From NCBI GenBank assembly GCA_937926975.1, contig CALBCJ010000009.1, positions 49,174-113,173 of the forward strand: 64,000 bases of DNA, written 5' to 3'. Position 1 is the first letter of the stretch. Each line of letters begins with the position of its first letter. This DNA comes from an uncultured Propionibacteriaceae bacterium. GTDB taxonomy: Bacteria > Actinomycetota > Actinomycetes > Propionibacteriales > Propionibacteriaceae. Shown here one piece after another: positions 17,029 to 25,448 of the stretch. The translations under genes and the position numbers were made by a program. The notes beneath the pieces were generated by a model, which did not search any database, was not told the origin of the DNA, and saw only the letters and a program-made list of their open reading frames with translations.

Positions 17029-17982
17029 ATGGCTGCAGCTACGACTCACCGCACCCGCAGCACCGAAGGCATTGATGGCAAGGACGCGGTCGGCCTCTAC
17101 CTTGAAGGGATTGCCAAGACCCCGCTGCTCACAGCCGCCGAGGAGGTCGAGCTGGCTCGGGCCATCGAGGCCGGGCTGTACGCGAAGGCGATTCTCGATG
17201 GCGAGGTGCTCGATCTGGAGCGCGGCGAGAACCCGGTCGCCGCCACGGCAGAGGAGCTGGCCGAGCTGGTCCGGCTCGGCGAGGAGGCCATGGAACGGTT
17301 CGTCACCGCCAACCTACGCCTAGTGGTTAGCGTCGCCCGCAAGTACGGACGGGCCCAGATGCCGCTGCTGGACCTGGTCCAGGAGGGCAACACCGGCCTG
17401 ATCCGGGCGGTCGAGAAGTTCGACTACGCCAAGGGGTTCAAGTTCTCCACGTACGCCACCTGGTGGGTGCGGCAGTCGATCAGCCGCGGGATCGCCCAGC
17501 AGGGCCGGATCGTGCGGCTCCCGGTCCACGTCGCCGAGCAGGTGAACCAGATCGCCGCGGTCCGGCGGACCCTCGAGCGCCGGCTGGGCCGCGAGCCCGA
17601 GCTGCCCGAGGTTGCCGAGGAGCTCGGCATGGAGCCGGAGAAGGTGCTGGAGCTGATCCGGTACTCCCGCGACCACGTCTCGCTAGACGCCCCGGTCGAG
17701 GAGGACGGCGACACCTCGCTGGGTGACCTGATCGCCCGCGAACCGACCCCCGGCCCGGACGAGGTGGTCCTTGACGCCGAGGAGCACGAGCGGCTGGAGA
17801 AGATGCTGGCCACCCTTGATGACCGTTCTGCCGACGTGGTCCGCCGCCGGTACGGGCTGCTCGACGGTCGTCAGGCCAAGCTCAGCGACATCGGCCTGGT
17901 CTGGGGCATCACCGCTGAGCGGGTCCGCCAGATCGAGCGGCACGCGATCGCGAAGCTCCGCAAGGCCGAGCTCGCCGCCTGA
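17029..17982 (+). CDS. sigB: SigB-type alternative sigma factor (group 2 sigma-70)
   Basis: A 317-residue sigma factor close to the primary one but lacking the long N-terminal extension, as in mycobacterial SigB and Streptomyces Hrd paralogues. It usually serves stress and stationary-phase transcription. Region 1.2 starts DAVGLYLEGIAKTPLL. Region 2 carries NLRLVVSVARKYGRAQMPLLD (two positions over a shared core) and TYATWWVRQSI, and region 4 carries ITAERVRQIERHAIAKLRK. The ATG at 17029 follows GAAAGGAAAG, and longer in-frame starts lie inside the promoter. The gene is monocistronic, bounded by a candidate ECF promoter and a very strong terminator. Confidence 0.92.
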   Translation: MAAATTHRTRSTEGIDGKDAVGLYLEGIAKTPLLTAAEEVELARAIEAGLYAKAILDGEVLDLERGENPVAATAEELAELVRLGEEAMERFVTANLRLVVSVARKYGRAQMPLLDLVQEGNTGLIRAVEKFDYAKGFKFSTYATWWVRQSISRGIAQQGRIVRLPVHVAEQVNQIAAVRRTLERRLGREPELPEVAEELGMEPEKVLELIRYSRDHVSLDAPVEEDGDTSLGDLIAREPTPGPDEVVLDAEEHERLEKMLATLDDRSADVVRRRYGLLDGRQAKLSDIGLVWGITAERVRQIERHAIAKLRKAELAA

Positions 17983-17989
17983 GTCAGCC

Positions 17990-18028
17990 GGCTGTGGCCC
18001 GCCAACCCCTCGGTGGCGGGCCACAGCC
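17990..18028 (+). terminator. Strong terminator hairpin after sigB
   Basis: A perfect 15-base-pair stem (17990-18004 with 18014-18028) and a nine-base loop start seven bases after the sigB stop. It is the longest perfect hairpin seen in the window and should isolate sigB transcription from the following dehydrogenase gene. Confidence 0.85.
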
Positions 18029-18321
18029 GTGCTGAGACCGGGAGCGGAAGGAAGCCCAGGCGCCTGGTAGAGCCTGTGAGCCGGCGAGGTCCCAGGTTGG
18101 CAGTCCTGGCTCAGCCCGGCACCAGCCGAGGACCATCTCAGCCCGCCGCTGGTCGTTGCGCCCGGTCCACGCTGGGCTGGGTGGACAGGGCCGGACCGGC
18201 CAGGTAGTCCTTGGTCTGGACCAGATCCCGGCCAGTCGCGCCCGTGCCCAGGATCCGGCGGTGGACGAGCTGGCCCAGGAACGGGCGTTCGGCCCGGTGG
18301 TCACCGTGGACGAGGAGCGAG
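18029..18321. other. Intergenic region without a convincing gene
   Basis: About 290 bases between the sigB terminator and the dehydrogenase start. One plus-strand frame ends at 18329, overlapping the dehydrogenase ATG, and its last residues read AFGPVVTVDEERDD, vaguely like an aldehyde dehydrogenase C-terminal motif. It has no good start with a ribosome site. I see no RNA gene. The region may hold the dehydrogenase promoter. Confidence 0.4.
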
Positions 18322-19758
18322 ATGACTGAGCTGATGAGCAGGATTCCCCGCCAGCACCTGATCGGCGGCCGGTGGACCGGAGAGCCTAGCCTGGAGGTGA
18401 TCGACCCGGCCACCGGCCAGGTCCTGACCACGGTCGCCGATGCCGGTGTCGAGACCGCCCGGTCGGCCCTGGACGCGGCGGTGGCGGCAGCCGACGACTG
18501 GGCGGCCACCCGACCCCGGGAACGGGCCGAGCTGCTGCGCCGGGCGTACGAGCTGATCGTGGCGCGCGGTGACGACTTCGCACTGCTGATGACTCTCGAG
18601 ATGGGAAAGCCGCTCGCCGAGGCCCGGGGCGAGGTCGCGTACGGGGCGGAGTTCTTCCGCTGGTTCTCCGAGGAGGCGGTCCGGGTCCACGGCCGGTACG
18701 GGAAAGCCCCGCTGAGCGGGCAGCGGATCGTGACCGACCTCACGCCGGTCGGTCCGGTGTACGCAATCACCCCGTGGAACTTCCCGCTGGCGATGGCGAC
18801 CCGCAAGATCGGGCCGGCGCTCGCCGCCGGCTGCACGGTGGTGGTCAAGCCCGCCTCCGCCACCCCGCTGACCACTCTGCTGCTGATGGAGGTGCTGCTG
18901 GCGGCCGGACTGCCCGGCGGCGTGGTGAACACCTTCGTCTCCTCCCGCTCCGCCGAGACCTCGGCCGCCGTCATCGCCGACCAGCGGCTGCGCAAGCTGA
19001 CCTTCACGGGCTCCACCAGCGTCGGGCGAGGGCTGCTGCGCCAGGCCGCCGGCAACGTGCTGCGCTGCTCGATGGAGCTCGGCGGCAACGCCCCGTTCAT
19101 CGTGCTGGAGGGGGCCGATGTGGAGCAGGCGGTCCAGGGGGCGCTGGTGGCGAAGATGCGCAACAACGGCGAGGCCTGCACTGCGGCGAACCGCTTCTTC
19201 CTCCACGAGAGCCTGGCCGACGACGTCGTGGCCCGGCTCGACGAGGCCTTCGACGACTGGCCGGTGGGTCCAGGCACCGAGCCCGCTACCCGGCTCGGGG
19301 CTCTGATCGACCAGCAGGCCGTGGCCCGGATCGTCGACCTGGTCACCGACGCCACCGCCGCCGGGGCCACCCTGGTCCACGGTGGCCAGGCTCTCGAGGG
19401 CCCGGGCGCCTTTCTGCCCCCCACGATCCTGACCGAGGTCCCGACCAGGGCCCGGATCGCCACCGAGGAGATCTTCGGCCCGGTGGTAGCGGTACAGACC
19501 TTCTCCGATGTCGACGATGTCGTGGCCCGGGCCAACGACACCGACTTCGGGCTGATGGCCTACGTCTTCGGCGAGGAAGGAGCCGCGCTGCGGGTGGCCA
19601 GCCGCCTGGACTACGCGATGGTGGGGGTCAACACCGGGCTGGCCTCCGACCCAGCGGCACCGTTCGGCGGGGTCAAGCACTCCGGCCTGGGCCGGGAAGG
19701 CTCTTTCGAGGGGATCACCGAGTACCTGGAGACCAGGTACTACGCCCTACCCGGCTAA
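18322..19758 (+). CDS. gabD: NAD(P)-dependent succinate-semialdehyde-type dehydrogenase
   Basis: A 478-residue aldehyde dehydrogenase, closest in pattern to succinate-semialdehyde dehydrogenases, which convert succinate semialdehyde to succinate in GABA breakdown. Visible motifs are the oxyanion/cofactor stretch ITPWNFPLAM, the Lys in VVKPAS, the FTGSTSVG turn, the catalytic Glu in MELGGNAPFIV, and the catalytic Cys in NNGEACTAANRF. The C-terminal EEIFGPVVAV and PFGGVKHSGLGREG are also typical. The ATG at 18322 follows GAGGAG by five bases; an ATG 12 bases later is also possible. No GABA transaminase is nearby, so the true substrate is uncertain. Confidence 0.85.
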   Translation: MTELMSRIPRQHLIGGRWTGEPSLEVIDPATGQVLTTVADAGVETARSALDAAVAAADDWAATRPRERAELLRRAYELIVARGDDFALLMTLEMGKPLAEARGEVAYGAEFFRWFSEEAVRVHGRYGKAPLSGQRIVTDLTPVGPVYAITPWNFPLAMATRKIGPALAAGCTVVVKPASATPLTTLLLMEVLLAAGLPGGVVNTFVSSRSAETSAAVIADQRLRKLTFTGSTSVGRGLLRQAAGNVLRCSMELGGNAPFIVLEGADVEQAVQGALVAKMRNNGEACTAANRFFLHESLADDVVARLDEAFDDWPVGPGTEPATRLGALIDQQAVARIVDLVTDATAAGATLVHGGQALEGPGAFLPPTILTEVPTRARIATEEIFGPVVAVQTFSDVDDVVARANDTDFGLMAYVFGEEGAALRVASRLDYAMVGVNTGLASDPAAPFGGVKHSGLGREGSFEGITEYLETRYYALPG

Positions 19759-19804
19759 GCTGGCTGGTCACTGGTCCGCACTAGGTCCTTGATGGACCTC
19801 GGCA

Positions 19805-20689
19805 TCAGCGGTCGTCCCCGTGCTCGCGCTCGGCGAGGAAGCGTTCCAGCTCGGCCCCGATCTCGTCGGCGGTGGGTACCGGCGCGACCCGGATGTGGGC
19901 GGCGTCGAAGGCCTCCTCCAGGGCTCCGACCAGCTCCTGGGTCTCGGCCGAGGACGCGATCTCCTTGTTGATCAGGTCCAGGCTCTCCGCGGCCTCCTCA
20001 GCCAGCCCGGCCAGCGGGACCACCAGCCCGGTGTCGTCCATCAGCGCCTGCAGGGCCACCACCAGAGCCTGCGGGAAGTACACCTGGGAGAGGTAGTGCG
20101 GCACGTGGACCACGTAGCCACTGGCGCAGCGGCCCGCCTCGCCGGCGCGCAGCTGGAACAGGGAGGACCACTGAGCCGGGACGTCCATCCGCTCGATCAG
20201 GGGCGGGTTGTCATGCACCAGCTGCTCGTCGGTCGAGTGACGGGTGATCCCGGTCGGGCGGGTGTGGGGCACTGCCAGCGGGATCCCGCCCAGGGTGTAC
20301 AGGCTCCCCACCCGCAGGTCGTCGCAGACCGACAGGACGGCCGCGATGCTGCGCTCCCACTGGGCGTCGGGCTCGGCGCCGTGCAGCAGCAGAAAGGGAC
20401 GTCCTTCGGCGTCGGTGAGCCGGTCCAGCACCAGCTGGGGCGGCTGTACCCCGACCCAGCGGTAGGTGTCGAAGGTCATCACGGGGCGACGGCTGCGGTA
20501 GTCGTGGAGCTCGTCAGTGTCGAAGGTAGCGACCCGGACCGGCGAGCAGGTCTGCTCCAGGTGCCGGACCGCGCCCTGCAGCACCCGTCCTGAGTCGAGG
20601 AAGCCGTTCAGCAGGTGGAGCAGCGGAGCCTCGGCCAGCTCGGACCAGTCGCCCGGCTCCGTCGTGTACAGCTCTCGTGGATCCCGCAT
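19805..20689 (-). CDS. PAC2 family protein
   Basis: A 294-residue protein of the PAC2 family, named after a proteasome-assembly chaperone and widespread in Actinomycetota. The N-terminal part opens MRDPRELYTTE and contains LLNGFLDSGRVLQGAV and VATFDTDELHDYRSRRP, both typical of the family. The middle has FLLLHGAEPDAQW and GGIPLAVPHTRP. The C-terminal 60 residues are helical and acidic. The bacterial function is unknown, although proteasome-bearing actinobacteria also encode this family. It converges on the dehydrogenase gene and lies 59 bases downstream of hrpA in the same direction. Confidence 0.88.
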   Translation of the reverse strand: MRDPRELYTTEPGDWSELAEAPLLHLLNGFLDSGRVLQGAVRHLEQTCSPVRVATFDTDELHDYRSRRPVMTFDTYRWVGVQPPQLVLDRLTDAEGRPFLLLHGAEPDAQWERSIAAVLSVCDDLRVGSLYTLGGIPLAVPHTRPTGITRHSTDEQLVHDNPPLIERMDVPAQWSSLFQLRAGEAGRCASGYVVHVPHYLSQVYFPQALVVALQALMDDTGLVVPLAGLAEEAAESLDLINKEIASSAETQELVGALEEAFDAAHIRVAPVPTADEIGAELERFLAEREHGDDR

Positions 20690-20748
20690 CCCGCCAAGGC
20701 TACGGGACTTACGGCTCCACCGGGTCAGTTGCCCGGGATTGCCAGCGG

Positions 20749-23700
20749 TCAGCCCAGACAGGCCAGAGCGGCCCGGACGCGCTTGGCGGAGACCGGCTCG
20801 CTGGTGCGCAGCTGCTGGGCGAACAGGCTCACCCGCAGCTCCTCCAGCAGCCAGCCGACCCGAACCACCTCCGGGCTCAGCGGGCCCTGAGGCTGCCGGG
20901 CCACCACCTCGGCGTACTCGTCCTCCAGCTCGGCCACCACCTCGGCCGGCTGCCGCTGGCGGGCCGGGTTGCTGGCGTACGCCGTCAGCCGCATCTCGGC
21001 GGCGTGCAGGTAGCGCTCCAGGCGACCGAACCAGGGGTCCTCGGTGGCGACGACGAAACCCGCAAAGACGAGGTTGGCGACCTGCTCGGTGACGTCGTCG
21101 GCGGTCGGGCCCTTGACCGTCGGCAGCAGCCGCTGGACCGCCTGGTAGCGGCCCAGGACGTCGCCGGTGTAGGCGACCACGGCCCGCATGGTGTCGGCCA
21201 TCTGCTCGCGTACCGGCACCGACACCTCAGCGAACCGGTCCGGGCTCCGGACCGTCCAGGGGTCGGTCCCGAGCTCGGCCAGGCAGCGGTCCAGGGCCTT
21301 GAGCCGGCAGTCGGCCAGAAGCGCCGCCACACTCGGGTACGGGGAGGCGCCCAGCTGAAGCCTGGTCTGGTTCGACATCCGCGAGACCACCCAGGTCGTC
21401 GGGTCGGGGGTGGTCAGGGCCAGCAGCCGGCGCACCCCCCGGGCGTGGACCGCACGGGCCCGGGCCTCGGTGTCCAGCACCACGACCCCGACGCTGCTCC
21501 CCTCGTCCTGCACCGCGGGGTAGCCGGCCAGCTCGGCCCCGCTGCTGCGGCGGGTGGTGTGCCGGGTCTCCAGCTCTGAGAAGGACCAGCCGGTGGCGCC
21601 GGTGACCGCCACCGTCCGGCTGGCACGGGTCAGGGTCCGGGTCAGCTCCGGCGCCAGCCGGCGCTGCAGCTCGGCCAGGTCGCTGCCGTGGGCGACCTCG
21701 CGCTCCCCGTCCGTGACGACCAGGCTCAGCTGGAGGTGGGCCGGGAGGGTCTGCTCCTGCCAGGCGCCGGCCGGGTCGGTCCCGGTGAGCGAGCGCAGGG
21801 CCACCGCCAGGGCCTCGCTGAAGCTGATCGTGTCGGGGGCGATGTCCCCCTGGGCGGCGGAGGCGACATCCGGGCGCTGCTCCAGCCAGGCCAGGGCCGC
21901 CGCGGCGTGGTTCGGGGCCGGGACGAAAGCGGTCCGCAGCCGCTTCGGCAGGGACCGGATCAGCTCGGTAGCCAGCTCGGCCCGCAGCCCGGGCACCTGC
22001 CAGGTGAACGCGGCCGGCGGCAGCTGGTTGAGGATTCCCAGCGGGATCTCGACACTGACCCCGTCGTGCTGCGAGCCGGGGTCGAAGACGTACGAGACCT
22101 CCAGCTCGTGGTCACCGACCCGCCACCAGTCAGGGAAGCCGTCGGCGTCGACACTCTCCGCCCCGGCGGCGACCAGGTCCTCCAGCCGCAGGTCCAGGTA
22201 GTCGTCCTGCTCGCGGCGCTTGCGCCGCCACCAGGTGTCGAAGTGCTGCTGAGAGACCACCTCGGCCGGGACCCGGGCATCGTAGAAGTCGTAGATGGCC
22301 TGGTCATCGACGACCAGGTCCCGGCGCCGGGTCCGCTCCTCCAGCTCGGCTACCTGGTCCCGGACCGCTTGGTTGCGCCGGACGAAGTGGTGCCGGGTCC
22401 GCCAGCGGCCCTCCACCAGGGCGGCCTGGATGAACAGGCGCCGGGCCTCGACCGGGTCGACCTGGGCGTAGGAGACGGTCCGGCCGCTGATGATCGGGAC
22501 CCCGTACAGGCTGACCGTCTCGTCGGCGACCACCGTTCCGGTGGCCTCGACCCAGCGCGGCTCGACGTAGGTGCGCTTGAGCAGGTGCCCGCCCACCGCC
22601 TCCACCCACTCTGGGGAGATCGCCGCCACAGTCCGGGCCCAGAGCCGGGTCGTCTCCACCAGCTCGAAGGCGACCGCCAGCGGCGGTGGGGTCTTCGCGA
22701 GCGCCGAGCCGGGCGAGATCGCCCACCGGCTGCCGCGCGAGCCGAGGTACTCCCGGGGCCCGAGCCGGGCCCGCTTGCGGGGCGGGAGGTCCTTGCGCTC
22801 GGTCCGCATGTCGAGCAGGCCGACGTGGGACAGCAGCCCGGAGACCACCGCGGTGTGCAGCAGGTCGGCCGGGGCCGGTTCCCGGTTGCGCTCCAGCCCC
22901 AGCTCGGTGCAGAGCTGCCGCAGCTGCTGGTGCAGGTCCTGCCACTCCCGGATCCGCAGAAAGGAGAGGAAGTCATCACGGCAGAGCCGGCGGAAGGCGT
23001 TGCCCGACAGGGTCGTGCGCTGCTGCTTGAGGTACCGCCAGAGCCGCAGCAGGGCGACGAAGTCGGAGCCGTCGGGCTCGCCTGGGCCGATCGGCGTGAT
23101 CGGGGCGTGGAAGCGGCGGTGCCGCTCGTCGGCCTGCTGGCGCTTGTCGACCGGCCGCTCCCGGACATCGGGGATCGCCAGCGCCGAGACCACCACCAGG
23201 GCCTCGCGCAGGCAGCCCAGCCGGGCCGCCTCGACCAGGATCCGGGCCAGCCGGGGGTCCACCGGCAGCCGGGCCATCTGCTTGCCGACCGGGGTGAGCC
23301 GGGGTGCTGTGGAGCGTCCGGGCCGCAGTGCCCCGAGCTCGGTCAGCAGCCGCAGCCCGTCGGTGATCTGGGCGGTGTCGGGCGGCTCCACGAACGGGAA
23401 GGCGGCGATGTCACCCAGCCCCGCCTCGGCCATCTGCAGGATCACGCTGGCCAGATTGGTGCGCAGGATCTCCGGCTCGGTGAACTCGGGCCGGGCAAGG
23501 AAGTCAGCCTCCGAGTAGAGCCGGATGCAGATCCCGGGGGCGGTGCGGCCGCAACGACCTGCCCGCTGGTTAGCGGAGGCCTGCGAGACCGGCTCGATCG
23601 GGAGCCGCTGCACCTTGGTCCGCTTCGAGTACCGCGAGATCCGGGCGGTGCCCGGGTCGACCACGTACCGGATCCCCGGCACCGTCAAGGAGGTCTCGGC

Positions 23701-24609
23701 CACGTTCGTGGCGAGCACCACCCGCCGTCCCTGGTGCGCAGTGAAGACCCGGTGCTGCTCGGCGGCCGAGAGCCGCGCGTACAGCGGCAGCACCTCGGTG
23801 AACCGCAGCTGGAGAGCCTCGATTGCCTCCGCCGCGTCGCGGATCTCGCGCTCACCTGACAGGAAGACCAGAATGTCGCCGTCGCCGGCGGCACAGAGCT
23901 CGCGAACCGCGTCACAGATCGCCTCGTTGAGGTCCTTGGCGACCGCCTCGGGGACTGGGCGGGGCTGCTCGTCGCTGTCGAGGCTCGCCGCACCGTCGTC
24001 GCGGACCGGGCGGTAGCGGACCTCGACCGAGTAGGTGCGGCCCTCGACCCGGACGATCGGGGCGTGATCGAAGTGCGCCGAGAACCGCTCGGTGTCGATG
24101 GTGGCGGAGGTGACGATCACCTTGAGGTCGGGCCGCTTCGGCAGGAGCTGCTTGAGGTAGCCGAGCAGGAAGTCGATGTTCAGGCTGCGCTCGTGGGCCT
24201 CGTCGATGATCACCGTGTCGTAGCGGCGCAGCAGCCGGTCCTGGCTGATCTCGGACAGCAGGATCCCGTCGGTCATCACCTTGACCCGGGTCTGCCGGCC
24301 GGCCTGCTTGGTGAACCGGACCTGGTAGCCGACCAGGTCGCCGACCTCGGTCCGGGTCTCGGCGGCGATCCGCTCGGCGAGGGTCCGGGCCGCGATCCGG
24401 CGCGGCTGGGTGTGACCGATCCGGCGCCGGCCCGCCATCAGGCAGAGCTTCGGCAGCTGGGTGGTCTTGCCCGAGCCGGTCTCCCCCGCCACGATCACGA
24501 CCTGGCTGGACAGCAGGGCGGCGGCGATCTCGGGGGCTGCCTCGGCGATCGGGAGGTCGGGGCTGATCTGGAGCACCGGGGCGCAGGACGAGGCGGACTG
24601 GTCGGTCAT
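20749..24609 (-). CDS. hrpA: ATP-dependent RNA helicase HrpA
   Basis: A 1286-residue DEAH-box helicase, the usual length for HrpA. E. coli HrpA rescues stalled or collided ribosomes. Walker A (GETGSGKT) is at 42-49, the DEAH box at 136-139 and SAT at 168-170, followed by the motif V/VI region with TNVAETSLTVPGI and QRAGRCGRTAPG. The long C-terminal half (DUF3418-like) starts with the winged-helix and OB-type segments after about residue 560. The ATG at 24609 begins MTDQSASS. The frame is open to 25080, but that part overlaps the divergent phosphorylase gene. Only 67 bases separate the two divergent starts. Confidence 0.93.
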   Translation of the reverse strand: MTDQSASSCAPVLQISPDLPIAEAAPEIAAALLSSQVVIVAGETGSGKTTQLPKLCLMAGRRRIGHTQPRRIAARTLAERIAAETRTEVGDLVGYQVRFTKQAGRQTRVKVMTDGILLSEISQDRLLRRYDTVIIDEAHERSLNIDFLLGYLKQLLPKRPDLKVIVTSATIDTERFSAHFDHAPIVRVEGRTYSVEVRYRPVRDDGAASLDSDEQPRPVPEAVAKDLNEAICDAVRELCAAGDGDILVFLSGEREIRDAAEAIEALQLRFTEVLPLYARLSAAEQHRVFTAHQGRRVVLATNVAETSLTVPGIRYVVDPGTARISRYSKRTKVQRLPIEPVSQASANQRAGRCGRTAPGICIRLYSEADFLARPEFTEPEILRTNLASVILQMAEAGLGDIAAFPFVEPPDTAQITDGLRLLTELGALRPGRSTAPRLTPVGKQMARLPVDPRLARILVEAARLGCLREALVVVSALAIPDVRERPVDKRQQADERHRRFHAPITPIGPGEPDGSDFVALLRLWRYLKQQRTTLSGNAFRRLCRDDFLSFLRIREWQDLHQQLRQLCTELGLERNREPAPADLLHTAVVSGLLSHVGLLDMRTERKDLPPRKRARLGPREYLGSRGSRWAISPGSALAKTPPPLAVAFELVETTRLWARTVAAISPEWVEAVGGHLLKRTYVEPRWVEATGTVVADETVSLYGVPIISGRTVSYAQVDPVEARRLFIQAALVEGRWRTRHHFVRRNQAVRDQVAELEERTRRRDLVVDDQAIYDFYDARVPAEVVSQQHFDTWWRRKRREQDDYLDLRLEDLVAAGAESVDADGFPDWWRVGDHELEVSYVFDPGSQHDGVSVEIPLGILNQLPPAAFTWQVPGLRAELATELIRSLPKRLRTAFVPAPNHAAAALAWLEQRPDVASAAQGDIAPDTISFSEALAVALRSLTGTDPAGAWQEQTLPAHLQLSLVVTDGEREVAHGSDLAELQRRLAPELTRTLTRASRTVAVTGATGWSFSELETRHTTRRSSGAELAGYPAVQDEGSSVGVVVLDTEARARAVHARGVRRLLALTTPDPTTWVVSRMSNQTRLQLGASPYPSVAALLADCRLKALDRCLAELGTDPWTVRSPDRFAEVSVPVREQMADTMRAVVAYTGDVLGRYQAVQRLLPTVKGPTADDVTEQVANLVFAGFVVATEDPWFGRLERYLHAAEMRLTAYASNPARQRQPAEVVAELEDEYAEVVARQPQGPLSPEVVRVGWLLEELRVSLFAQQLRTSEPVSAKRVRAALACLG

Positions 24610-24676
24610 GGCCCGCCCAAGACTAGCCGCCGAGGGCTTTCCCCTACCGGGGCACGAGTCGTGGGAGGATGACCGG

Positions 24677-25444
24677 GTGCAGTCCGGACACTTCCCGATC
24701 CTCGACTTCGACCCCGATCCCGACGACGTGATCATGGGGGTCCCGCCCCGGACTCTGCCGGCGGACCTGTTCCCGGCGCGGGCGGTGATCGCCTTCCTCG
24801 CCGGCACCGTCGACGCGTACGCGGCCCGGACCGGGGCCGAGGTGGTCCACACCGAGAAGTCGATCAACGGTGACCACCCGTACTGGCTGGTGCCCACCCC
24901 GACCGGGCCGGTGGTTCTGGTCCGGGCGCACCTAGGCGCCCCGATCGCGGCACTGCTCGCCGAGGTCCTGTTCCGCCACGGGGTCCGGGAGGCGGTAGCA
25001 GTGGGCTCCTGCGGTGGGCTGCGCCACTTCGCCGAGGGTGAGTGGCTGGTGGCCCGGCGGGCCCTGCGCGACGAGGGCACGAGCTACCACTACCTGCCGC
25101 CCGGGCGCTGGGTCGACCTGGACCGGGGGATCAGCGAGCAGTGCCTGGCGGCGATCCGTGACCGTGGCCTGACCGCTGCCGAGGTGGATGTCTGGACCAC
25201 CGACGCCATCTGCCGCGAGACCCGCTCGCTGGTCGCGGCCCGGCTCGACGAGGGCTGCTCGGTGGTCGACATGGAGTGCTCGGCGCTGGCGGCCTGCGCC
25301 CAGGTCCGCGGGGTCCGGTTCGGGCAGATCCTGTTCACCGGCGACTCCCTGGCCGACGGCGAGCACGACCCGCGCAGCTGGGGCCAGGACAGCCACGAGC
25401 TGGCCCTGGAGCTGGCGCTGGCCGCTGTCGCCCCGGCCTGCTGA
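24677..25444 (+). CDS. Nucleoside phosphorylase (uridine phosphorylase-like)
   Basis: A 255-residue enzyme of the PNP/UDP phosphorylase family, expected to split a nucleoside with phosphate into the base and ribose-1-phosphate for salvage. The GTG at 24677 follows GGGAGGA at 24663-24669. The visible signature elements are VLVRAHLGAPIAALLAEVLF, the glycine-rich AVGSCGGLRHFAEGEW phosphate/ribose region, the ribose-contacting VVDMECSAL motif near 200, and GDSL shortly after. The base specificity cannot be read from the sequence. It is divergent from hrpA and converges on the BCCT transporter gene with four bases between them. Confidence 0.85.
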   Translation: MQSGHFPILDFDPDPDDVIMGVPPRTLPADLFPARAVIAFLAGTVDAYAARTGAEVVHTEKSINGDHPYWLVPTPTGPVVLVRAHLGAPIAALLAEVLFRHGVREAVAVGSCGGLRHFAEGEWLVARRALRDEGTSYHYLPPGRWVDLDRGISEQCLAAIRDRGLTAAEVDVWTTDAICRETRSLVAARLDEGCSVVDMECSALAACAQVRGVRFGQILFTGDSLADGEHDPRSWGQDSHELALELALAAVAPAC

Positions 25445-25448
25445 GCCG

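Noticed and set aside
18156..18329. A small plus-strand frame overlapping the dehydrogenase start
   Set aside because: Only a TTG start is available and no ribosome site precedes it. A weak resemblance of its end to an aldehyde dehydrogenase motif is not enough.
21688..23859. A 723-codon plus-strand frame opposite hrpA
   Set aside because: The translation is low-complexity Gly/Arg/Leu/Pro text typical of antisense shadows, while the minus strand carries all helicase motifs.
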